From Bacteroidota bacterium (GTDB lineage Bacteria; Bacteroidota; Bacteroidia; Bacteroidales; Prolixibacteraceae), in assembly GCA_030691295.1 (NCBI GenBank), contig JAUYEQ010000445.1, forward strand, positions 1 to 12,504: a stretch of 12,504 bases of DNA, given 5' to 3'. Both the position numbers and the translations under genes were made by a program. Shown piece by piece: positions 7,416 to 12,504 of this stretch; the first letter of the stretch is position 1, and every line of letters starts with the position of its first letter. The notes under the pieces are model-generated. The model made no database searches. It saw only the letters and a list, made by a program, of their open reading frames with translations, and was not told the DNA's origin.

Positions 7416-7465
7416 AATAAAAATGAGTTGAACTAAGAATAATGCCAATTGAATGACAACCACAG

Positions 7466-7488
7466 ACAACAATAACAACAATAACAAC
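7466..7488 (+). repeat. Low-complexity tandem repeat, ACAACAATA period 9
   Basis: Two exact copies of ACAACAATA (7466-7474, 7475-7483) followed by a partial third. It lies in the 190-bp gap between the toxin gene and prfC. No function is evident. Confidence 0.6.
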
Positions 7489-7575
7489 CACTTGCCCCAA
7501 TGACCATCATCGCCCAATTTTAATCATTCACTCAATCAATCCATCCGGTCCTTCAATTCGTGTCAGATAATATTC

Positions 7576-7583
7576 TACTTTTG
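7576..7583 (+). promoter_or_regulatory. Candidate -7 element for prfC (TACTTTTG)
   Basis: TACTTTTG is a full match to TAnnTTTG and lies 22 bp before the ATG at 7606. The expected -33 position (about 7553-7559) reads ATTCG, a poor match to TTTG. The gap from the upstream toxin gene supports an independent promoter for the prfC cluster. Confidence 0.5.
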
Positions 7584-7605
7584 CAGCTTCAAAAAAATTG
7601 GATTA

Positions 7606-9180
7606 ATGAGTAATCAGAAAGAAATACGCAGAAGAAGAACCTTTGCCATTGTGAGTCACCCGGATGCCGGAAAAACAACCCTGACAGAAAAACTACTTTT
7701 ATTTGGAGGCGCTATACACGTTGCCGGCGCTGTAAAAAGCAATAAAATCAAAAAAGGAGCCACCTCCGACTTTATGGAAATCGAACGCCAGCGCGGTATT
7801 TCGGTGGCTACTTCGGTAATGGGTTTCGAATACGATGGCTACAAGGTGAATATTCTGGATACTCCCGGTCACCAGGACTTTCAGGAGGATACGTTCCGCA
7901 CACTGACAGCCGTTGACAGCGTAATTATTGTGATTGACGCGGCAAAAGGCGTTGAACCGCAAACTGAAAAACTGATGAATGTTTGCCGGATGCGCAAAAC
8001 TCCGGTCATCGTTTTTATCAACAAACTCGACCGCCCAACACAGGACACTTTCGAATTACTCGACGATATTGAACGTCAACTGCAAATCAGCATCAATCCA
8101 TTAAGCTGGCCAATCAACAACGGCCCCGAATTCAAAGGCGTTTACAACATATACAACAAAAGCCTGAACCTGTTTAAGGCTTCTATTCAGGACATTGAGC
8201 CCGGAATTTCGTTTACCGACTTGAATAGTCCGGAGCTCGAAAAATACATTAAAGGCGACGCTCAGACTTTGCGCGACGATCTGGAATTGGTTTACGGTGG
8301 TTATCCGCCTTTCAACCACGACGATTATCTTGCCGGAAACCTTGCACCAGTATTTTTTGGAAGCGCCTTGTACAATTTTGGCGTTCAGGAATTATTGGAC
8401 GCTTTTGTGAAAATTGCGCCCTGGCCACGTCCCGTGCAAACCGAAGAACGCGTGGTTGAACCTGAAGAAGATAAATTCAGCGGGTTCGTTTTTAAAATTC
8501 ACGCCAACATCGATCCCAATCACCGCAGCCGCATTGCATTCGTAAAAGTTTGCTCCGGAAAGTTTGAACGGAACGCCATTTATAAGCAAGTTCGCACCGG
8601 AAAAACCTTTCGCGTATCGAGTCCTACAGCATTTATGGCTTCGCAGAAAGAAATCATCGAGGAAGCATTTCCCGGCGATATTGTAGGATTTCCTGACAAC
8701 GGATCATTTATCATTGGCGACACAATTACCGCAGGTGAGGAAATTCATTTCAAAGGTTTGCCAAGCTTTTCTCCTGAATTATTCAAATTCGTTGAGAATG
8801 CCGACCCGATGAAAACAAAGCAACTCAACAAAGGAATTGATCAGTTGATGGATGAAGGTGTTGCACAGCTATTTACCAGTCAGTTTAACGGACGGAAAAT
8901 CATCGGAACAGTCGGACAACTTCAGTTTGAGGTTATTCAATACCGGTTAGAACATGAATACAATGCAAAATGCCGGTTCGAACCACTATCCATGTACAAA
9001 GCCTGCTGGATTCAGAGCGACAACCCGAAAGCATTGATCGAATTCAAGAATCGCAAGCACCAGAAAATGGCTACCGATAAACGTGGCCGCGATGTGTTTA
9101 TGGCCGATTCGCAGTTTATCCTCGACATGGCTCAAAATGAGTTTAAGGAGATCAAGTTTCATTTCACTTCTGAATTCTAA
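7606..9180 (+). CDS. prfC: Peptide chain release factor 3
   Basis: A 524-residue translational GTPase, the usual length for RF3. RF3 uses GTP to remove RF1 or RF2 from the ribosome after peptide release and contributes to post-termination quality control. The GTP-binding motifs are intact: P-loop SHPDAGKTTL (17-26), the switch I region with GATSDFMEIERQRGISV (51-67), DTPGHQDF (85-92) and NKLD (139-142). The RF3 signature in the N-terminal part (KSNKIKKGATSDFM) separates it from EF-G. The C-terminal domains include VGQLQFEVIQYRLEHEY. It lies 54 bp upstream of the metallopeptidase gene and has a stable-looking hairpin just after its stop. Confidence 0.97.
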   Translation: MSNQKEIRRRRTFAIVSHPDAGKTTLTEKLLLFGGAIHVAGAVKSNKIKKGATSDFMEIERQRGISVATSVMGFEYDGYKVNILDTPGHQDFQEDTFRTLTAVDSVIIVIDAAKGVEPQTEKLMNVCRMRKTPVIVFINKLDRPTQDTFELLDDIERQLQISINPLSWPINNGPEFKGVYNIYNKSLNLFKASIQDIEPGISFTDLNSPELEKYIKGDAQTLRDDLELVYGGYPPFNHDDYLAGNLAPVFFGSALYNFGVQELLDAFVKIAPWPRPVQTEERVVEPEEDKFSGFVFKIHANIDPNHRSRIAFVKVCSGKFERNAIYKQVRTGKTFRVSSPTAFMASQKEIIEEAFPGDIVGFPDNGSFIIGDTITAGEEIHFKGLPSFSPELFKFVENADPMKTKQLNKGIDQLMDEGVAQLFTSQFNGRKIIGTVGQLQFEVIQYRLEHEYNAKCRFEPLSMYKACWIQSDNPKALIEFKNRKHQKMATDKRGRDVFMADSQFILDMAQNEFKEIKFHFTSEF

Positions 9181-9190
9181 AAATAACTAC

Positions 9191-9210
9191 TTTTAAGCTT
9201 CGGTTTAAAA
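9191..9210 (+). terminator. Hairpin with a C(UUCG)G loop after prfC
   Basis: TTTTAAGC (9191-9198) pairs with GTTTAAAA (9203-9210) around TTCG, with one G-U pair. The closing C-G pair and UUCG loop make an unusually stable tetraloop. No U-tract follows, so it may be a weak terminator, a processing site or a 3' end stabiliser rather than a classical intrinsic terminator. It starts 11 bp after the prfC stop. Confidence 0.45.
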
Positions 9211-9234
9211 TCAAACGCCCTAAATTTTAACAAT

Positions 9235-10095
9235 ATGTTATTTAAAGGAAGAAGACAAAGTTCAAATATTGACGATTTGCGGGGAAGTAGCGGACGCTGG
9301 GGAATTGGGTTCAAAGGTGGAATAATCGGAACCTTAATCATGGCCGCCATTATTTATCTTCTGGGTGGCGATCCGATGTCGGTACTGAATCTTTCTGAAA
9401 ATACACAACAGGAAACCACTGAAAATGTTGCTATTTCAGCCGAAGAAGCGGAAATGACAGAATTTGTATCGGTGGTTCTGGCCGATACTGAAGATGTCTG
9501 GAACAAACTTTTTCAGGAAATGGGAAGCAGCTACCGAGAACCCAAACTGGTTCTGTTTCGCAGTGCGATTAATTCAGCCTGTGGCTACGCCGAGTCGGCA
9601 ACAGGGCCTTTTTATTGCCCCGGCGACCAAAAAGTGTACATTGATCTTGATTATCTGGAAACGCTTCAACGTCAGTTAGGCGCTGAAGGTGATTTTGCAA
9701 TCGCCTATATTATTGCTCATGAGGTTGGTCACCATGTTCAAAACCTACTGGGTATCATGGAAAAAATGGATCAGGTTAGAGCTTCGGGAGCAGGTGAAAA
9801 CAGCGTCAATGAAGCAACTGTCCGGCTGGAACTTCAGGCCGATTTTCTGGCTGGTGTCTGGATTCACCATGCTCAAAAAATGAAAAGTATGATGGAAAAA
9901 GGTGATCTGGAAGAAGCCTTAAACGCGGCAGTAGCTGTTGGTGACGACCGAATTCAAATGAAAACTCAGGGACGGGTTGTGCCCGATTCATTTACTCACG
10001 GCACTTCTGCACAACGCAAAAGCTGGCTTAACAAAGGAATCCAGACTGGCGATATCAATCAAGGCGATACTTTTAGTAGTTCAACTATTTTATAG
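9235..10095 (+). CDS. Membrane-anchored neutral zinc metallopeptidase, YpfJ type
   Basis: A 286-residue protein of the putative neutral zinc metallopeptidase family (Zn_peptidase, YpfJ-like). The N-terminus has the family's basic start with GRRQSSNIDDLRG, then one membrane segment at about 28-44 (GGIIGTLIMAAIIYLLGG) and a flexible polar linker to about 75. The catalytic domain carries CGYAESATGPFYCPGDQKVY (116-135), with two cysteines, the zinc motif HEVGH (162-166), and RLELQADFLAGVW, in which Glu199 is a likely third ligand. The DSFTHGTSAQR motif near residues 251-261 is also characteristic. The active site probably faces the periplasm; the substrate is unknown. It sits between prfC and the DUF2179 gene with short gaps and is probably co-transcribed. 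Confidence 0.92.
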   Translation: MLFKGRRQSSNIDDLRGSSGRWGIGFKGGIIGTLIMAAIIYLLGGDPMSVLNLSENTQQETTENVAISAEEAEMTEFVSVVLADTEDVWNKLFQEMGSSYREPKLVLFRSAINSACGYAESATGPFYCPGDQKVYIDLDYLETLQRQLGAEGDFAIAYIIAHEVGHHVQNLLGIMEKMDQVRASGAGENSVNEATVRLELQADFLAGVWIHHAQKMKSMMEKGDLEEALNAAVAVGDDRIQMKTQGRVVPDSFTHGTSAQRKSWLNKGIQTGDINQGDTFSSSTIL

Positions 10096-10131
10096 CTGAA
10101 ATATTAATACCATAATTTTACACAACTCACT

Positions 10132-10710
10132 ATGAATGAATTGAAATCATTGTTCGATGGTGATACATTTACCTACGTAATTCTTCCTTTACTTATTTTT
10201 CTTGCCCGAATAGCTGACGTAAGCATCGGAACCATTCGCATTGTGATGGTTGCCAAAGGGCAAAAAATGATTGCTCCGATTCTGGGATTTTTTGAAGTAC
10301 TCATCTGGCTGCTTGCAATCAGTAAAATAATGCAGAACCTCGACAATTGGGTTTGTTATGTGGCTTATGGAGCAGGCTTTGCCACCGGAAACTACATCGG
10401 AATGATCATCGAAGAAAAATTGGCAATGGGAATCATTCAGCTTCAGATCATTACCCGCGTGGATGCGCACAAACTGATTGAAAAACTCAAATCCGACGGT
10501 TACGGAATCACGCATCAGGAAGCTCACGGTGCTATTGAAGATGTTTCAATTATCTATTCAATTATCAAAAGAACCGAATTAGCACATGTTGTTGACATTA
10601 TCCGCACCTACAATCCCAACGCGTTTTACTCCATTGCCGATGTTAAATTCGTAAACAAAGGGCTGTATTCGCAGGTAAATCCGATGCATTATTGGCGAAA
10701 GGGGAAGTGA
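10132..10710 (+). CDS. UPF0316 / DUF2179 family membrane protein
   Basis: A 192-residue protein with three probable membrane segments at about 14-35, 46-66 and 71-92 (the DUF5698 region). Characteristic features are RIADVSIGTIRIV in the first segment and GAGFATGNYIGMIIEEKLA at the end of the third. A soluble DUF2179 domain follows (about 100-180) with HQEAHGAIEDVSIIYSIIKR and PNAFYSIADVKFVNKG, an alpha/beta module shared with YitT-type membrane proteins. The function of the family is not known. ATG 10132 lies 36 bp after the metallopeptidase stop in an AT-rich gap, consistent with one operon. It is followed by 344 bp without a gene. Confidence 0.9.
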   Translation: MNELKSLFDGDTFTYVILPLLIFLARIADVSIGTIRIVMVAKGQKMIAPILGFFEVLIWLLAISKIMQNLDNWVCYVAYGAGFATGNYIGMIIEEKLAMGIIQLQIITRVDAHKLIEKLKSDGYGITHQEAHGAIEDVSIIYSIIKRTELAHVVDIIRTYNPNAFYSIADVKFVNKGLYSQVNPMHYWRKGK

Positions 10711-10773
10711 GAAGAAGTGGCGGAAGTCCGAAGATCGAAGACCGGAGTCCGGAGAAGGTGAGAAGGTGAGAAA
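10711..10773 (+). repeat. Short degenerate purine-rich tandem repeats after the DUF2179 gene
   Basis: Two exact copies of GAGAAGGT (10752-10767) followed by GAGAAAGC, preceded by imperfect copies of a GAAGTCCGAAG-like unit (10723-10750). It starts immediately after the stop codon. The structure suggests slippage-generated intergenic sequence. No coding potential. Confidence 0.55.
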
Positions 10774-10795
10774 GCGTCAATTGCGCCGTTACCGG

Positions 10796-10851
10796 GACTC
10801 CGAAGGAGTCAAATCTGAATAACCCCGGGTGCAGAGAAACGGAACCCGGGG
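10796..10851. repeat. Paired palindromes, possible REP-type element
   Basis: Two hairpins lie 12 bp apart. GACTCC (10796-10801) and GGAGTC (10805-10810) flank a GAA loop. CCCCGGGT (10823-10830) and ACCCGGGG (10844-10851) flank a 13-nt loop. Their GC content is far above the surrounding sequence. The second is followed by ATTTTG, too short a T-run for a confident terminator, though it may still end transcription of the DUF2179 gene. A dispersed palindromic element is the alternative. Confidence 0.55.
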
Positions 10852-10873
10852 ATTTTGCTGAACAGCAGGAAAA

Positions 10874-10918
10874 GGCGCATCCAACAATGATGTTTGAAAT
10901 ATGCAAACTGTATGCGCC
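10874..10918. repeat. Third, nested inverted repeat downstream of the paired palindromes
   Basis: GGCGCAT (10874-10880) pairs with ATGCGCC (10912-10918). Inside lies GTTTG (10892-10896) pairing with CAAAC (10904-10908) around a 7-nt loop. The unpaired inner arms are uneven (11 and 3 nt). It could be part of the same element as the upstream palindromes. It lies 39 bp before the first BlaI-type operator. Confidence 0.4.
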
Positions 10919-10956
10919 GCAATAAATAATCTTCATTAAAACTAATTTCAAAAGCA

Positions 10957-10974
10957 TGACTATATTTTTAGTCA
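10957..10974. promoter_or_regulatory. Upstream BlaI-type operator (TGACTA-N6-TAGTCA)
   Basis: A perfect dyad, GACTA at 10958-10962 and TAGTC at 10969-10973 with spacer TATTTT, extended by one T/A pair on each side. Its centre is 40 bp, close to four helical turns, upstream of the second copy. BlaI/MecI/CopY repressors are known to bind dyads with a TACA-nn-TGTA core; these sites keep the same overall length and the TA steps but not the CA/TG. Assignment to the adjacent blaI-like gene is inference from position and duplication. Confidence 0.7.
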
Positions 10975-10990
10975 AATAATTGATAAAATA

Positions 10991-11022
10991 TTTGTTCGAC
11001 TAATTTTATAGTCATATATTTG
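10991..11022 (+). promoter_or_regulatory. Promoter of the blaI-M56 operon
   Basis: TTTG at 10991-10994 and TATATTTG at 11015-11022 are full matches to the Bacteroidota -33 and -7 consensus elements, separated by 20 bp. Transcription should begin near 11029, leaving a leader of about 25 nt before the ATG at 11055. The downstream operator occupies the spacer. Confidence 0.75.
10998..11013. promoter_or_regulatory. Downstream BlaI-type operator inside the promoter spacer
   Basis: A second GACTA-N6-TAGTC dyad, with GACTA at 10998-11002, spacer ATTTTA, and TAGTC at 11009-11013. It lies between the -33 and -7 elements, so a bound repressor would exclude RNA polymerase. Both half-sites are identical to those of the upstream copy. 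Confidence 0.75.
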
Positions 11023-11054
11023 TCGCGAAGGATTGACAAAATAAAAAAACGATT

Positions 11055-11420
11055 ATGCAACTGACAAAAGCTGAAGAACAGGTAATGCAACATTTATGGG
11101 AAATGGGCGAAGGACTGGTTAAAGATATCCGCGACCGCTTCGACCAGCCAAAACCCGTGCGCAACACGGTTTCTACCGTACTGCGGATTCTGGAAAAGAA
11201 AGATTTTGTATCGCACCGCACTTATGGAAACGTTCATGTGTATTATCCTTTGGTTACCAAAGAGGAATATTCGAAAACACAGCTTTTTGGCTTAATGAAA
11301 AGCTACTTCAATAACTCGTTTCCGGCAATGGCTTCGTTCTTTGTCCGCGAAAAAGACCTGACTATTCAGGATTTGGAACAATTGATGGAAGAAACCCGGA
11401 AAGAACTGTCGAAAGACTAA
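11055..11420 (+). CDS. BlaI/MecI/CopY family transcriptional repressor
   Basis: A 121-residue protein with the N-terminal winged helix of the BlaI family: LTKAEEQVMQHLWEMGEG, the recognition region with KPVRNTVSTVLRILEKKDFV (33-52) and a wing with HRTYGNVHVYYPLV. A helical dimerisation tail (about 72-118) follows. Family members bind operator dyads as dimers and repress themselves and the adjacent membrane peptidase until proteolysis in the tail inactivates them. In staphylococcal BlaI the cut is Asn101-Phe102; my alignment places Phe95-Phe96 there, so the scissile asparagine is not conserved. Two matching dyads lie upstream. The M56 gene starts 10 bp after its stop. Confidence 0.93.
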   Translation: MQLTKAEEQVMQHLWEMGEGLVKDIRDRFDQPKPVRNTVSTVLRILEKKDFVSHRTYGNVHVYYPLVTKEEYSKTQLFGLMKSYFNNSFPAMASFFVREKDLTIQDLEQLMEETRKELSKD

Positions 11421-11430
11421 AACCAACAAC

Positions 11431-12504
11431 ATGGAAGCATTGGCAACTTATCTGATTAAATCGACCGTTTGGCTGACTGGTTTTGCTTTGGTTTACGCGC
11501 TGTTTCTCCGGAACGAGCGATTCTTCGTTTTGAACCGTATCTACCTTATTTCCGGGATTTTAATCTCAATCATTTTCCCGTTTTTCACCTGGCATTACAC
11601 GGTTTTGCTGCCTGTTGTTCCTACTCCTGAAGTTTTCGAACCTCAGATTCAGGGAATCGCGGAAGCAAGCGAACCGTTTCCATTGCAAAATGTATTGCTT
11701 TTGTCTTTTTACATTTCAGGAATTATTTACCTGACATTCCGGATTTTAAGGCAAACACTTCCTGTTTTCCGCATTATCCGAAAATCAGAAACACAACATT
11801 TTAGTTCGGCAAAATTGATTCGTACTGCTGAATACCCCGCTTCGTTTTCATTTTTCTCGTTCGTTTTTGTCAATCCTTCAATCGACGAAATCGAAACGAA
11901 TGAAATTGTGAACCACGAACTGGAGCACATCAGGCAACAGCACTGGATTGATTTACTGCTGTTTGAAATCCTTCGCACGGTGCAGTGGTTTAATCCTGCA
12001 ATATGGCTTTACGGCCATCTGATCAGGCAAAACCACGAATACCTGGCCGACGAGCGGGCGCTGCAGCGCAGTTCCAATCCGGCCATTTACCGTGCGGCTT
12101 TGCTGAACCAAATGTTCGGCGGACCGGTGATTTCACTGGCCAATTCGTTCAATTATTCACTTAACAAAAAACGATTTAACATGATGAAACAAACTATAAG
12201 TTCACCAATTAGAAAACTAAAACTTTTATTGATTTTGCCGCTCATAGCAGGAGTTTTCTATGCTTTTGCTGCTCCTGAATACAAGTTTATTCAGGCCGAG
12301 GAGCTTGCAACAAATGTGATTCAAAACGAAAAAACAATCAAAGGGAAAGTTATTGATGAAAGTGGGAAACCATTGAAAAGCGCATCAGTTGTAATTTTAG
12401 GCAAAACAATCGGAACAATAACTGACGAGAATGGAAATTTTGTGCTCAAAGTAACCGACGATTCACCGATAATGATTTCGTATGTTGGTTTTGAGTCGGT
12501 AAAA
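11431..12504 (+). CDS. M56 family (BlaR1/MecR1-like) membrane metallopeptidase with carboxypeptidase-regulatory-like domain, partial
   Basis: The open frame runs off the window end; 358 residues are visible. Membrane segments are likely at about 4-26, 36-53, 88-105 and 264-282. Between the third and fourth is a cytoplasmic gluzincin domain with the zinc motif HELEH (162-166) in NHELEHIRQQHWIDLLLFEI, and NHEYLADERAL (201-211) with Glu203 as the likely third ligand. This is the layout of BlaR1/MecR1, whose protease domain triggers removal of BlaI. After the last membrane segment, instead of a penicillin-binding sensor, comes a carboxypeptidase-regulatory-like domain from about 303 (IKGKVIDESGKPLKSASVVI, GTITDENGNFVLKV, ISYVGFES). 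Related Bacteroidota proteins often continue into a TonB or receptor-plug domain, but that part is outside the window. It is co-transcribed with the blaI-like gene 10 bp upstream. Confidence 0.92.
   Translation, partial: MEALATYLIKSTVWLTGFALVYALFLRNERFFVLNRIYLISGILISIIFPFFTWHYTVLLPVVPTPEVFEPQIQGIAEASEPFPLQNVLLLSFYISGIIYLTFRILRQTLPVFRIIRKSETQHFSSAKLIRTAEYPASFSFFSFVFVNPSIDEIETNEIVNHELEHIRQQHWIDLLLFEILRTVQWFNPAIWLYGHLIRQNHEYLADERALQRSSNPAIYRAALLNQMFGGPVISLANSFNYSLNKKRFNMMKQTISSPIRKLKLLLILPLIAGVFYAFAAPEYKFIQAEELATNVIQNEKTIKGKVIDESGKPLKSASVVILGKTIGTITDENGNFVLKVTDDSPIMISYVGFESVK

Noticed and set aside
7466..7488. Period-9 repeat considered as a CRISPR-like or regulatory array
   Set aside because: Units are too short, contiguous and low in complexity, with no spacers.
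7296..7517. Minus-strand frame rich in leucine opposite the toxin gene and the repeat
   Set aside because: The leucine run is only the reverse complement of the CAA-rich repeat, and the frame overlaps the toxin gene.
9221..9228. TAAATTTT before the metallopeptidase gene as a -7 element
   Set aside because: It mismatches the last base of TAnnTTTG, has no -33 partner and lies too close to the ATG to leave a leader.
10643..10975. Minus-strand 110-codon frame across the palindromic gap
   Set aside because: It runs through repeats and palindromes, overlaps the DUF2179 gene end and has no recognisable protein features.
11727..11978. Minus-strand 83-codon frame inside the M56 gene
   Set aside because: It is antisense to a gene with an intact HELEH motif and membrane topology.

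Overview
The window looks like chromosomal DNA of a member of the Bacteroidota. The evidence is a DUF5686 outer-membrane protein with a carboxypeptidase-regulatory-like N-terminus, an M56 peptidase fused to the same kind of domain, AT-rich upstream regions without clear Shine-Dalgarno sequences, and several promoters matching the Bacteroidota pattern TTTG / TAnnTTTG. A placement near Marinilabiliales/Prolixibacteraceae is a guess from general resemblance only. There is no rRNA, tRNA, complete insertion sequence or CRISPR array.

Layout. Positions 1-2629 hold a minus-strand DUF5686 gene that appears to stop early; the same frame stays open for 31 codons past the stop. Positions 2788-3788 hold a promoter, a short gene remnant and a BRO/DinD-like gene. 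Convergent to it, a two-gene minus-strand unit (5568 down to 3805) encodes a long helical-repeat protein ending in a GH16-like fold, followed after 3 bp by a stand-alone DUF438-type PAS domain. In the GH16 motif the expected E-I-D-x-x-E reads Q-I-N-L-V-E, so it is probably a pseudoenzyme. Divergent from this unit is an exported class I glutamine-amidotransferase-like hydrolase (C26). A small toxin-antitoxin pair follows (6898-7415).

Positions 7606-10710 are housekeeping in character: prfC (release factor 3), a membrane-anchored YpfJ-type zinc metallopeptidase and a UPF0316/DUF2179 membrane protein, all on the plus strand with short gaps. The 344-bp gap after them holds short tandem repeats, a set of palindromes resembling a REP-type element, and the control region of the last operon.

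The last operon is a BlaI-type repressor followed by an M56 (BlaR1-like) membrane peptidase cut by the window end. Its control region is the clearest regulatory signal in the window. Two copies of the dyad GACTA-N6-TAGTC lie 40 bp apart, and the second fits exactly between a TTTG -33 element and a TATATTTG -7 element. This points to an autoregulated repressor/protease circuit, with the M56 protein sensing something other than a beta-lactam because no penicillin-binding domain is present in the visible part.

The best candidates for undescribed biology are the degenerate GH16/helical-repeat protein coupled to a PAS domain, and the BlaI/M56-carboxypeptidase-regulatory-domain circuit.
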